DNA from: a virus
Virus record (IMG/VR): IMGVR_UViG_3300036829_000406
Coordinates: 1-62,395 of that record
Direction: 5' to 3' (one strand)
Length of the DNA: 62,395 bases
Under the pieces are notes generated by a model. The model ran no database searches, had not been told where the DNA came from, and was given only the letters and a program-made list of their open reading frames with translations. This document shows, one piece after another, positions 1 to 7,803 of the stretch. Position 1 is the first letter of the stretch. Each line of letters opens with the position of its first letter. Both the position numbers and the translations under genes were made by a program.

Positions 1-312
1 TCACCTGACCGCACGCAGGTGACCGCGGCCACGCGGCCACGCCGCCCGGTCCTCAGCGACCGCCCGGGCCCGCTCCGCCTCGATCACCGCCTCGCCGACG
101 TCAAGGCACCGCGCCATCGCCGCCAGGTCCTCCAGCGCCCCGACAGCCTGACTGGCCGTGACCGCCAGGGGTGCCCCCGCGTCACCGCCGCCAGCGAGGA
201 ACTCGGCCACCGCCGCCGCGCAGTCCTGCGCGGCGGCCATCATCTGCCGGCGCACATCACCCCACCCGGGTGCTGCGGGGCCGGCTGCGCTTCTTCGCGC
301 GGGTTCGGCCAT
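1..312 (-). CDS. Hypothetical protein, head of leftward operon
   Basis: A 103-residue Ala-rich, probably helical protein of no family I recognise. The ATG at 312 follows a good ribosome site (GGGAGGG). Its TGA stop occupies bases 3-1. If the window ends are joined, that stop is followed directly by the ATG of the gene at 62234-62395, so this gene would begin the operon that continues with WhiB. Confidence 0.6.
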   Translation of the reverse strand: MAEPARRSAAGPAAPGWGDVRRQMMAAAQDCAAAVAEFLAGGGDAGAPLAVTASQAVGALEDLAAMARCLDVGEAVIEAERARAVAEDRAAWPRGRGHLRAVR

Positions 313-503
313 CGTTTTTCCCTCCCACAGGACCGGGCCCGCCCAGGGAACACCCAGGCCTTCTCACTCCGCAGCGGGCATCTCACTTTGTGATATTTCC
401 CCTCTGTTTCGTCATATGCGATTCACACGCGGATGCGCAAGCGGTACGGCATAACCAGTACGGACGTCATGGCCACCAGTCACACCCGCACCGCCGCTGA
501 GGG
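313..503. other. Intergenic region between repressor and leftward operon
   Basis: I see no credible gene here. It is locally AT-richer around 385-425 and carries the ribosome site of the gene ending at base 1. It probably holds the end of the repressor transcript and perhaps a leftward promoter, but no clean -35/-10 pair or terminator hairpin stands out. Confidence 0.4.
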
Positions 504-1079
504 TCACGCGCCGGTTACGCCCGCGCCGGATCCGGTGCTGCGGCCGGTGGCACGGCGCCGCAGGTCCGCGATGAACCACACCCGGTCGCCGACGTCCAGC
601 CGGTCGCCGATGCCATCCCACGCTTTCGCGTCGTCGGTGTCCTCGCCGAACATCTGGGCGCCGGACGGGGTGGTGATGCCGCGGGCGGCCAGGGCGACGC
701 GGCGTTCGTTGATCTCGTCGAAGTAGGGGCGGTCGGAGGCGGCGCGGGCCGGGTCGGCTGTCGGGGGTGCCCATCCGGTGTCCGGGCGGCCCGGGCCGGC
801 GGGGGTCAGGGTGTCCGCGGTGCCGTCCAGGACGGCGATGAGGGATTCGTAGGTGACCTGGTAGGCCTGCGCGATGTCCTGCAGGGTCGGGGTGAGGAAG
901 GTGTTGGGCCGGTAGGCGTTCTCGATGTCGGTGACGAGCCGGATGTTGATGCCGTGGTCGCGGGTGAACGCGGGTCTGCGCCGGTAGCCGAGTTCGCCGC
1001 GGCGGAGCTGGAGGAGGCTGCCGAGCCGCTTCCATGCGGCTTCGGGAGCCCGGACGACGGGTCGCCGGTCTGATGCCAT
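504..1079 (-). CDS. XRE-family HTH repressor (immunity repressor candidate)
   Basis: A 191-residue protein. Residues about 15-85 form an XRE/lambda-repressor-type helix-turn-helix with an N-terminal extension of the kind seen in actinomycete regulators (LGSLLQLRRGELGY, then ITDIEN-like turn and LQDIAQAY). The remaining 100 residues lack a recognisable LexA-like peptidase or sensor motif. It is transcribed divergently from another XRE gene at 1299 across a 219-base region rich in TTGAC-type repeats, the classic arrangement for a phage genetic switch. I infer it is the maintenance repressor; the family assignment is secure, the role is inference. Confidence 0.75.
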   Translation of the reverse strand: MASDRRPVVRAPEAAWKRLGSLLQLRRGELGYRRRPAFTRDHGINIRLVTDIENAYRPNTFLTPTLQDIAQAYQVTYESLIAVLDGTADTLTPAGPGRPDTGWAPPTADPARAASDRPYFDEINERRVALAARGITTPSGAQMFGEDTDDAKAWDGIGDRLDVGDRVWFIADLRRRATGRSTGSGAGVTGA

Positions 1080-1298
1080 CGTGTCCCCTTTGTGCCGGGT
1101 TGTGCCCGCCCCGAACCTTACTTTGACCGTTCAAGAGGTTGCCGTCAAGCAACCACATCATACGAGAAGAAGAGGCAGCTTACACCCTCTCTGAGTTGAT
1201 TCGCAGTTGACCGATTCCGCCCTGGACACATCCGCGGCAACAGAATTTTCCTCGCCTGACAGTTGACGTCGGCTCCCGATAGCTCCTATTGTCAGCAC
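1080..1298. promoter_or_regulatory. Divergent immunity control region with repeated operator-like motifs
   Basis: Between the two XRE genes. The 8-mer CAGTTGAC occurs at 1204-1211 and again at 1260-1267, where it overlaps the proposed rightward -35. A near-palindrome TTGACCGTTCAA lies at 1123-1134 with another GTCAA half-site at 1144-1148, close to where a leftward promoter for the repressor would sit. AGTTGAT at 1194-1200 is a further variant. These are the expected features of operators bound by one or both XRE proteins. No gene is visible in it. Confidence 0.55.
1263..1292 (+). promoter_or_regulatory. Rightward early promoter, probably leaderless
   Basis: -35 TTGACG at 1263-1268 and -10 TATTGT at 1287-1292, spacing 18. 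The ATG of the HTH gene is at 1299, seven bases after the -10, so transcription would begin at or next to the start codon. There is no Shine-Dalgarno sequence upstream of that ATG, which fits a leaderless mRNA. Confidence 0.6.
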
Positions 1299-1562
1299 AT
1301 GCCTGTCGTAGCAACCGCCAAACCGGACGGCGCGAAAATCCGCGCGCTGATCAAGGAACGCGGCTACACCGTGACCGAATTCGCCCGCAAGATCGGCCGC
1401 GCCCGCCAGTCCATCTGGAACATCGCCGGCTACGAGCTGCCGGTCAGCATCACCTTCCTGCGCCAGATCGCCCGCGAGCTCGGCGTGAAGGTCAGCGAAA
1501 TCAGCGACTGGACCGGCGACGGCGACATGGAGAGTGACGCGGAGATGAAGGTCCCCGCCTGA
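1299..1562 (+). CDS. Small XRE-family HTH protein (Cro-like candidate)
   Basis: An 87-residue protein that is almost entirely a helix-turn-helix (IRALIKERGYTVTEFA then ARQSIWNIAG, then LRQIARELGV). It opens rightward transcription opposite the repressor and its message appears leaderless. A Cro-like or early regulator role follows from position and size only. Upstream in-frame GTG/ATG codons exist at 1263, but that start would place the promoter inside the gene, so 1299 is preferred. Confidence 0.75.
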   Translation: MPVVATAKPDGAKIRALIKERGYTVTEFARKIGRARQSIWNIAGYELPVSITFLRQIARELGVKVSEISDWTGDGDMESDAEMKVPA

Positions 1563-1569
1563 GAACACG

Positions 1570-1602
1570 AAAAAAGGCCCGGCCGCCGCAAACGACCGGG
1601 CC
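1570..1602 (-). terminator. Intrinsic terminator for leftward transcription
   Basis: Stem GGCCCGG (1576-1582) pairs with CCGGGCC (1596-1602). On the minus strand it is followed by six U residues (A-run 1570-1575). On the plus strand no U-run follows, so it should act mainly on transcripts running leftward, against the early operon. Confidence 0.7.
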
Positions 1603-1605
1603 AAC

Positions 1606-1622
1606 GAGCGGGATAACCGCTC
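1606..1622. repeat. Small hairpin in early operon leader
   Basis: GAGCGG (1606-1611), five-base loop, CCGCTC (1617-1622). The right arm continues into CGCTCAAA (1618-1625), the same octamer that is clustered at 56947-57029. Confidence 0.4.
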
Positions 1623-1657
1623 AAAGAGTACCAAAAGACACGAAGGGATAACCAGAA

Positions 1658-2074
1658 GTGACACCTGACCAGCGCACCGCCTGGCTCAGCGAGACCCGCA
1701 CGATCCTCGACACCATCGAGGCGCACCCCGAACTGCCGCTGCCGTACATCAGCGGCGACGGCGCCCGCTTCTACCTGATCAGCCTGTGGGGGCCCGCCGC
1801 GCGCCGTGCCATCACCGCGGTGGAAGAAGCCCTCACCGGCAGCCTCGGCCTCACCTTCACCGGCGCCACCGAGGGCGCCGGCACCATGGCCGATTACTAC
1901 TACGTCCTGACCGCCGTCATGCCCGGCGGCCTGCCAGTCGAGATCAAGGCCGTGGCGAACGAAGTCGCCGAGCAGAAGGTCACCGGGCAGACGGTCACCG
2001 AAGTCACCGAATGGGTCCGCCGGCCAGCCGAGCCCCCGGACACGCCCCAGGACAGCACCGGAGGCGCGCCGTGA
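1658..2074 (+). CDS. Hypothetical early protein
   Basis: 138 residues starting with GTG at 1658. It is a mixed alpha/beta globular protein (motif ADYYYVLTAVMPGG near residue 78) with a Pro-rich tail. I do not recognise the family. First gene after the leader hairpins; the stop overlaps the next GTG start (GTGA). Confidence 0.6.
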   Translation: MTPDQRTAWLSETRTILDTIEAHPELPLPYISGDGARFYLISLWGPAARRAITAVEEALTGSLGLTFTGATEGAGTMADYYYVLTAVMPGGLPVEIKAVANEVAEQKVTGQTVTEVTEWVRRPAEPPDTPQDSTGGAP

Positions 2075-2664
2075 CATTCCACCTGCCCCACTGGAACCGC
2101 CGGCAGCAGCCCACGTTCCGCGGCGACTTCCCCGACAGCAGCCGCGACATCACCGAAGCCATGCAGCGCGCCGACTGGGACGGCCAGACGTACGACGAGC
2201 CGCCAGCACCATGGCGGCCACCCGGCGGAAGGTTCGCCGGCCCCCGCACCTGGCGCGACGCATCCGGCGCGGCCACACCAGCCGGTGTCACCCCGATCGC
2301 GATCAAGCACGCCGGCATGGACACTGAGCCGCTCGCCCGGCTCCGCGCCCAGCCCCGCTACACGCCACCCGTCCCGCCAGCCGAACCGCCGGCGGCGGTC
2401 CTCACCGGACGGCAGGCCCCCTGGGTCATGACCGTCGAACGGCCACGCCCCGGAGGCCCCGGGCCCACACCCGAAGCCCTGGAAGTCGTCGCCTACCTGC
2501 GCGCCAGGGTCGCCATCCTGACCAGCCGCGGCCACCTCGACCGCATCTCCCAGGAAAAACTCGCCATGCTGCCCGCCGACCGGATCAGGAACCGGCGCAC
2601 CACCGCCAGGCTCATCGTCGACGAGGCCGCGGAACTGCTGCGATGCGGAGGCAACCCGCAATGA
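2071..2664 (+). CDS. Hypothetical early protein, Pro-rich N-terminus
   Basis: 197 residues from a GTG that overlaps the preceding stop. The first about 110 residues are Pro/Arg-rich and probably disordered; the last about 70 form a helical region (EALEVVAYLRARVAI, then a KLAMLPADRI segment). Function unknown. Overlaps the next ATG by ATGA. Confidence 0.6.
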   Translation: MTFHLPHWNRRQQPTFRGDFPDSSRDITEAMQRADWDGQTYDEPPAPWRPPGGRFAGPRTWRDASGAATPAGVTPIAIKHAGMDTEPLARLRAQPRYTPPVPPAEPPAAVLTGRQAPWVMTVERPRPGGPGPTPEALEVVAYLRARVAILTSRGHLDRISQEKLAMLPADRIRNRRTTARLIVDEAAELLRCGGNPQ

Positions 2665-2957
2665 CCCTGATCAGCGTCACGGCTGAGCACATCGCCAGAG
2701 GCGAACCTGACTCGTGCCGGTTCTGCCCCGTCGCACTCGCGATAAATGGAGCCTTCCCTGATGCCGGGCTGATCGCTGTAGACGGCGACCACGTCGCCTT
2801 GTGCGATGGCCCGTCGCTGAGCAACAACTGGATCGAACTAGACATGCCGGATCCCGCGAGACGCTTCATCGAGGCCTTCGACCAGGGCGGCCACGTTGAG
2901 CCGTTCACGTTCGAGCTGGACTACCAAAGGCGGCGACATCATGACCGCCGCAGATGA
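2661..2957 (+). CDS. Hypothetical protein, CxxC-type, paralogue of the gene at 3174
   Basis: 98 residues. It has a CRFCPVALAI segment near residue 18 and ends in PFTFELDY. The product of 3174-3443 shares the same plan (CTCPVALAVIDAYP, then FSFELDY), so the two are diverged duplicates separated by one small gene. Its tail overlaps the next start by 17 bases. Function unknown. Confidence 0.6.
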   Translation: MTLISVTAEHIARGEPDSCRFCPVALAINGAFPDAGLIAVDGDHVALCDGPSLSNNWIELDMPDPARRFIEAFDQGGHVEPFTFELDYQRRRHHDRRR

Positions 2958-3177
2958 GGCCGCGATGGTGCTGGCCCGGGACGAGGCAGCTGTCACGCTC
3001 GCCCGCGAATCAGCCGCACAGGTCGGCGAGGTCGGCGCGATGGTCGGCGCCACCGCCGAATGGGCCGACGACCAGCTCGCCGGAGGCGCACCAGCCAAAT
3101 GGGTCGCCGCGCAGATGATCGCCGCAGCCCGGATGATCGCCGCAGCCGCCCGCGGAGAAGCGGTGACGGCCCCGTGA
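2941..3177 (+). CDS. Hypothetical small Ala-rich protein
   Basis: 78 residues, strongly helical and Ala-rich (DEAAMVLARDEAAVTLA, then AAQMIAAARMIAAAARG). It lies between two paralogous genes and overlaps both. No recognised family. Confidence 0.5.
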   Translation: MTAADEAAMVLARDEAAVTLARESAAQVGEVGAMVGATAEWADDQLAGGAPAKWVAAQMIAAARMIAAAARGEAVTAP

Positions 3178-3443
3178 CCACCATCATCGTTGCGCAGCGG
3201 CACCTCACCCAGGGCATCCCCGGTAACCCCTGCACCTGCCCGGTGGCCCTCGCCGTCATCGACGCCTACCCCCACGCCTGGGACGTGACCATCGGCGACC
3301 AGTACATCTCCATGCATCACCAGGCGCTGTTCAGACTCCTGACCATCCCCGCGGGCGTCCGCGCCCTGGTCACTGCCATCGACCGCGGAGAGTTCGTCAA
3401 GCCCTTCTCGTTCGAGCTGGACTATCCGGCGGTGACGCCATGA
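3174..3443 (+). CDS. Hypothetical protein, paralogue of the gene at 2661
   Basis: 89 residues starting with a GTG that overlaps the preceding stop. CTCPVALAVIDAYP near residue 21 and KPFSFELDY near the end match the product of 2661-2957 in order and spacing. The Cys pair might bind metal. Function unknown. Confidence 0.6.
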   Translation: MTTIIVAQRHLTQGIPGNPCTCPVALAVIDAYPHAWDVTIGDQYISMHHQALFRLLTIPAGVRALVTAIDRGEFVKPFSFELDYPAVTP

Positions 3444-3715
3444 GCCTGTCCGAGCTCCTGCCGTCCGGGCCGGCCCCGCGGCCCGCGCTGCCGATCCGGG
3501 ACCTCATCCTCGGTGCGCTCGCCGAAGCCGTCATCACCCGCCGCACCGAAGCCGGATTCTGTGGCGACTGCCGCAAGGCTGCTGACGGGCTCTGCGGCGA
3601 CCACCGGGACGACTCGGCCGTCGCCGACGACTACGAGGCCGTCTACAAGCTCGTCACGGTCTGCTCCAGCGACCGGGCCCTGCTCGTCCTCGCCGACACC
3701 GGCAGACCACTGTGA
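3440..3715 (+). CDS. Hypothetical Cys-containing early protein
   Basis: 91 residues. A central CGDCRKAADGLCGDH segment could form a small zinc site. It is translationally coupled (ATGA) to the genes on both sides and lies just upstream of the recombination pair. Function unknown. Confidence 0.55.
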   Translation: MSLSELLPSGPAPRPALPIRDLILGALAEAVITRRTEAGFCGDCRKAADGLCGDHRDDSAVADDYEAVYKLVTVCSSDRALLVLADTGRPL

Positions 3716-4590
3716 CCGCCGCCACGGAGGCCGCCCCCGCAACGATCGTGGTCGACGAACCCGGCGTCTACGACGGCGTGCCCGAGGGCGTCTATCACGG
3801 CGACCCGGTACCGGAAGGGTCCCTGTCGGCGTCCGGCGCGAAGCTGCTTCTGCCGCCATCCTGCCCGGCCCTGTACCGCTACCGGCGCGACCACCCGAAA
3901 GTGTCCGCCGAATTCGACTACGGGACCGCCGCACACAAGCTGGTCCTCGGCACCGGCCCGCAGATCATCCTCATCGACGCCCCGGACTGGCGGACGAAAG
4001 CGGCGCAGGACGCCCGCAAGGCTGCCCGCGCCCAGGGCCACGTGGCCCTGCTGGTCCCCGAGTTCGGCGAGGTGCAGGCGATGGCCGCGGCCATCCGCAA
4101 GCACCCGATCGCCAGCGCCCTGTTCGACCCCGACCGCGGCAAGCCGGAGCAGTCCCTGTTCTGGCGCGACCCGGGCCCCGGGATCTGGCGGCGTGCACGG
4201 CTGGACTGGCTGCCCGAAACCCGGGCCCGCAGGCGGATGGTCATTCCCGACTACAAGACCACCGTCAGCGCCGCCCCGGCCAGCATCCGCAAGCACGTCG
4301 CCGACTTCGGCTACCACATGCAAGCCGCCCAGTACATCGACGGCAGCCGCGCCCTCGGCCTCGACGAGGACCCCGCGTTCCTGTTCGTCTTCCAGGAGAA
4401 AACACCGCCATACCTGGTCACCGTCGCCGAGCTGGACGACGAGGCCGAGACGGCCGGCCGGGCCCGCAACCAGCTCGCCATGGAGATCTGGCGCGACTGC
4501 ACCCAGGCCGGCGTCTGGCCCGGCTACTCCCAAGACATCGAACTCATATCGCTGCCCCCGTGGGCGCGCCGCACAGAGGAACTCCTTTGA
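3712..4590 (+). CDS. RecE/exonuclease VIII-like PD-(D/E)XK nuclease
   Basis: 292 residues, GTG start. It has the layout of phage RecE-type exonucleases: a GTAAHKLVLG segment near residue 70, an acidic RLDWLPE region near 165, the catalytic VIPDYKTT motif (D-x-K) near 178, then a helix with MQAAQYIDG. The family resects double-stranded DNA ends to leave single strands for annealing. The next gene encodes a Bet/RecT annealing protein, so the two probably form a homologous recombination pair. Starts TTGA-coupled to its partner. Naming it RecE is by architecture; overall similarity to E. coli RecE is not implied. Confidence 0.8.
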   Translation: MTAATEAAPATIVVDEPGVYDGVPEGVYHGDPVPEGSLSASGAKLLLPPSCPALYRYRRDHPKVSAEFDYGTAAHKLVLGTGPQIILIDAPDWRTKAAQDARKAARAQGHVALLVPEFGEVQAMAAAIRKHPIASALFDPDRGKPEQSLFWRDPGPGIWRRARLDWLPETRARRRMVIPDYKTTVSAAPASIRKHVADFGYHMQAAQYIDGSRALGLDEDPAFLFVFQEKTPPYLVTVAELDDEAETAGRARNQLAMEIWRDCTQAGVWPGYSQDIELISLPPWARRTEELL

Positions 4591-5657
4591 CCAGCACCAC
4601 GCTCGACACGCACTCACCCGCCGCCCTGGCCATCCGCCCCGGCCAGCAGATGTGGAACGAAAAGCAGCAGGCCGCCCTGGCCGTCCTCGGCATCAAAGGC
4701 GCATCCAACGCCGACCTGGCCGTCTTCATGCACGTCTGCCAGAACACCGGCCTCGACCCGTTCACCCGCCAGATCCACGGCATCATGCGCCGCGAGAAGG
4801 TCACCGAATACAGCAACGGCCAGAAGACCGAAACGTGGGTCGACAAGTTCACCATCCAGGTCGGCATCGACGGGTTCCGCGTCATCCGCGACCGCATCGC
4901 CGACCGCAAAGGCCTCCGCGTCGAGTACGAGGACACCGTCTGGTACGACGCCGACGGCAACGGCCGCGACGTCTGGCTGTGGGACGAGCCACCCGCCGCC
5001 TGCCGCGTCGTCGTGCTCGTCGACGGCCGCCGCTTCCCCTCCGTCCTGAAGTTCACCGAATACTGCCAGTACAGCAAGGACGGCAAAAACCCCGTCGCCC
5101 AGTGGGCGTCCAAGCCCGCGCACATGATCGAGAAATGCGCGGAGGCCAACGGGCTCCGCCGGGCGTTCCCCAACGACATGGCCGGGATCCGCCTCGAGGA
5201 CGAGATGCCACCCCCCGAGGTGAACAGCAACGGCGACGGCAACGGCAGCGCGCGGCCCCGCGGCCGCGTCACCGTCGCCGAGGTCATCGACCGGCGCACC
5301 GAGGACTCTTCCGGCCCGGCACCCTCGGGTCAGCCTGCCGGACAGGAGCCGGCGGCCGGACCGGAAGAGGCACCCGAAGGGCAGCCAGGATCAGCCAGCC
5401 ACGACCAGCTCACCCGGCTGCACACCATCCTGACCCGTCTCGGGTTCAACGGCGAGGACCGCGAGCAGAAACTCGTCATCGCCGAGGTCATCACCGGCCG
5501 CTCCCCGCTCACCGGACCCGCACCGGGCCGGTCCAGCAAGAACCTGTCCTTCACCGAAGCCCGCAAGCTCATCGACACCCTCGACGGATTCGGGGACCGC
5601 GACGCCCTCATCGCATTCATGGCCGAACGCCAGCAGGCGGGTGACGGGGATGCCTGA
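4587..5657 (+). CDS. Bet/RecT-family single-strand annealing protein
   Basis: 356 residues. It starts with TTG at 4587, which overlaps the exonuclease stop and has a GAGGAA ribosome site. The first about 200 residues are the phage recombination protein Bet domain (NADLAVFMHVCQNTGLDP, FTRQIHGI, and a later CAEANGLRRAFP). The C-terminal 150 residues contain a low-complexity Pro/Glu/Gly linker and a small helical domain. It should anneal complementary single strands produced by the upstream exonuclease during phage replication or repair. Confidence 0.88.
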   Translation: MTSTTLDTHSPAALAIRPGQQMWNEKQQAALAVLGIKGASNADLAVFMHVCQNTGLDPFTRQIHGIMRREKVTEYSNGQKTETWVDKFTIQVGIDGFRVIRDRIADRKGLRVEYEDTVWYDADGNGRDVWLWDEPPAACRVVVLVDGRRFPSVLKFTEYCQYSKDGKNPVAQWASKPAHMIEKCAEANGLRRAFPNDMAGIRLEDEMPPPEVNSNGDGNGSARPRGRVTVAEVIDRRTEDSSGPAPSGQPAGQEPAAGPEEAPEGQPGSASHDQLTRLHTILTRLGFNGEDREQKLVIAEVITGRSPLTGPAPGRSSKNLSFTEARKLIDTLDGFGDRDALIAFMAERQQAGDGDA

Positions 5658-6144
5658 ATCACACAGCAAGGGTGAGCAGCGGCACTACCGGACCGCCTCG
5701 GTCACCACCGACGACCGGTCCCTGCTGACCAGGGTCAGCGCCGGCCGGCCGTTCAAGCCGTACGTCTACAACGGCGGCGACCTGGAACCCGCCGCCGTGA
5801 CCGCGGCCCGCGAACGGCACCGGGCGCTGACCGCCGAGATGGAACGCGCCCGGGACGAGGCCGCCCAGCGGCAGCGCGAACGCAGCGAGGCCCTCACCGC
5901 CGAACGCGACGGCACCTTCGCTGTCGGGCCCGGCACCGGATGGTGGGATGCCCCGGACCGGGACGAGCTCGCCGAGCTGACCGCCGAACGCGACCGCTAC
6001 CACGCCGCCATGGCCGCTGCAGTGCCCGGGCCGCGCGCACCCGGCCCGGCACCCGCACCCCCCCCCGTTACGGCGGCCAGCCGCTGCGGCGGGTGCGGCT
6101 ACCTGACCACCGCGGCCGGGCACCGGGTGATGTGCGATGACTGA
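5650..6144 (+). CDS. Hypothetical protein with coiled coil and C-terminal zinc motif
   Basis: 164 residues from ATG 5650 (a GTG at 5641 is also possible). A charged coiled-coil region spans about residues 50-90; the C-terminus has CGGCGYLTTAAGHRVMC, a likely zinc site. A run of nine C residues near 6058-6066 inside the gene is a possible slippage site. Follows the annealing protein with overlap; function unknown. Confidence 0.55.
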   Translation: MPESHSKGEQRHYRTASVTTDDRSLLTRVSAGRPFKPYVYNGGDLEPAAVTAARERHRALTAEMERARDEAAQRQRERSEALTAERDGTFAVGPGTGWWDAPDRDELAELTAERDRYHAAMAAAVPGPRAPGPAPAPPPVTAASRCGGCGYLTTAAGHRVMCDD

Positions 6145-6481
6145 CGGCCTCCATCCGCTCCACCAGGCATACGCCAGCGCGCTCGACGCCGGAGGACCCG
6201 CCATCATCCCCGTCGGCCGCACGGTCCTCTGCGATATCGACGACACCGACCTGACCGGCGACCCCCGCAGCGGCGGTTACCTCTTCGGCTCCTACGCCGT
6301 CGGCCCGTGCTGCGCCGAGAGACACGAGGCGCGCGTCCGGGGCTACGGCGAGGAATGGAACATCCGCGCCCGCTGCCCAGGAAGCGTCTCCTTCGCCGAC
6401 TGGATTCGCGGCCTGCGCGGGCCGGACGCCGCCATCACCATCACACCTGGATCGCCTGGGGCGGTGAGCCGCGATGAATGA
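6137..6481 (+). CDS. Hypothetical early protein
   Basis: 114 residues with three Cys and a DIDDTDLTGD acidic turn. Coupled by overlap to both neighbours. No recognised family. Confidence 0.5.
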   Translation: MTDGLHPLHQAYASALDAGGPAIIPVGRTVLCDIDDTDLTGDPRSGGYLFGSYAVGPCCAERHEARVRGYGEEWNIRARCPGSVSFADWIRGLRGPDAAITITPGSPGAVSRDE

Positions 6482-6731
6482 TCCGCACGTCCGCGAGATC
6501 GGCCGGCTGACCGACAGCCAGGGCCGCACCGTCATCATCGGCGTGAACGACGACGCGGTGACCCTGCGGACACTGCATACCCGCACCAGCGGCGCAGTCG
6601 AGCTCGGCATGATGCAGCAGGAGGAGCTCGGCCAGCTGCTCATCACCGCCGCCTCGCAGGCCGGATGGCGGCGCGGCCAGATGGACGCGGACGCCGCCCA
6701 GTTCGCCCGGGGCCCGGCGGACGCACCATGA
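6474..6731 (+). CDS. Hypothetical early protein
   Basis: 85 residues. The N-terminal half looks like a small beta-sheet (RTVIIGVNDDAVTLRTL) followed by a helix (QQEELGQLLITAASQAG). No recognised family. Confidence 0.5.
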   Translation: MNDPHVREIGRLTDSQGRTVIIGVNDDAVTLRTLHTRTSGAVELGMMQQEELGQLLITAASQAGWRRGQMDADAAQFARGPADAP

Positions 6732-7066
6732 TCCTCGCCTGCACCGCCATGACCCTCGTGGCCCTCGGCTGCGGCGCCTACGCCGCCGCCGTCCTGGCCG
6801 GCCGGGAACGGCTCGCCCGCCTGGGCGGAGCCGCCACCATCCGGATCCTCATCACCGTCAGCCTCCTGCTCATCGCCGCCGTCCTGATCGGCCGCACCGC
6901 CCGCCACCCGTTCCGCCACGCCGACTACCTCGCCACCCGGATCTTCCGCCGGATCCCCGGCAGACCGGACGACGGTGACCCGCTCACCCGCGAGGAGACG
7001 GCCACCTTCATCAGCATCTGCCGCGGCTGGAAACTCGCCACGCCCGAAAGGACCCGACACACATGA
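6728..7066 (+). CDS. Small membrane protein
   Basis: 112 residues starting at ATG 6728 (ATGA overlap). Two hydrophobic segments, about residues 2-24 and 37-56, are followed by a charged cytoplasmic-type tail. Membrane location is the only property I can support. Confidence 0.55.
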   Translation: MILACTAMTLVALGCGAYAAAVLAGRERLARLGGAATIRILITVSLLLIAAVLIGRTARHPFRHADYLATRIFRRIPGRPDDGDPLTREETATFISICRGWKLATPERTRHT

Positions 7067-7803
7067 CCACCGACCTCGCCGCCATCACCCTCGCCAAAGG
7101 CGGCCACGGCGAACCCTCAGCCGACTGCGGCAACCCGCAACGCTGCCTGTTCGAGTGGTACAACTGGCTCACCCGCGCCGAGCACACCGACAGCCGGCCG
7201 CCCGGCGTCTCACGGGTCCTGCACACGTTCGGGATGCGGCTCAATGACGTCCTGCCCGATGGCCGCCGCCAGGAGCTGAAGCGCTTCCTGCCGAACGGCA
7301 GCGACCGGCTCGCGGGAACCGCGGACGACGGCAAGGACGAGACCCGCGGCTACATCGCACTTGACTGGCTCATCCGCACCTGGACGCCCGCGTGGCTCGA
7401 CCTGGGCGGCCTGCCCGCCGAAGCGACCGCGCTCCGGGACCTCCGCCGCATCGCTGATCTCGTCGCGGCCCAGACTGCCGGTCCCGTCGTCCGCGAGGCC
7501 GACTCTAAGGCGGCCGCAGCCAGGGACGCAGCCAGGGACGCAGCCAGGGACGCAGCCAGGGCCGCAGCCAGGGCCGCAGCCTGGGCCGCAGCCTGGGACG
7601 CAGCCTGGGCCGCAGCCAGGGCCGCAGCCAGGGACGCAGCCAGGGACGCAGCCAGGGACGCAGCCAGGGACGCAGCCAGGGACGCAGCCAGGGACGCAGC
7701 CAGGGCCGCAGCCAGGGACAAGCTCGCACCGACTGCAGCTGAGCTGCAGACGTCCGCGATCGCACTCTACGACGTTCTCATCACCGGTGAGTGGCCATCG
7801 TGA
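7063..7803 (+). CDS. Protein with Ala-rich tetrapeptide repeats (AAR[D/A])
   Basis: 246 residues. About 150 N-terminal residues form a non-repetitive domain with conserved-looking Cys and Trp (CGNPQRCLFEWYNWL; LDWLIRTWTPAWLDLGG). Residues about 152-219 are 17 tetrapeptides of type AARD/AARA/AAWA encoded by a 12-bp tandem repeat. This should form a long helix with charged and small faces alternating every four residues. A short C-terminal segment follows. Function unknown; the repeat number could vary between isolates. Confidence 0.65.
   Translation: MTTDLAAITLAKGGHGEPSADCGNPQRCLFEWYNWLTRAEHTDSRPPGVSRVLHTFGMRLNDVLPDGRRQELKRFLPNGSDRLAGTADDGKDETRGYIALDWLIRTWTPAWLDLGGLPAEATALRDLRRIADLVAAQTAGPVVREADSKAAAARDAARDAARDAARAAARAAAWAAAWDAAWAAARAAARDAARDAARDAARDAARDAARDAARAAARDKLAPTAAELQTSAIALYDVLITGEWPS
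7516..7719 (+). repeat. 17 tandem copies of a 12-bp repeat
   Basis: Unit GCAGCC(A/T)GGG(A/C)C repeated 17 times without interruption and in frame. Variation is limited to two positions of the unit. All three forward frames and at least two reverse frames stay open through the array, so long reading frames on the other strand here are artefacts of the repeat. Confidence 0.9.

Noticed and set aside
1618-1625. Fifth functional copy of the CGCTCAAA octamer near the early operon
   Set aside because: One or two stray copies are expected by chance in the window and this one is part of a small hairpin, so it is noted but not claimed.
4193-5644. Long Arg/Pro/His-rich reading frame over the exonuclease and annealase genes
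   Set aside because: It is an out-of-frame reading of high-GC coding DNA; the Bet/RecT frame has clear family motifs.
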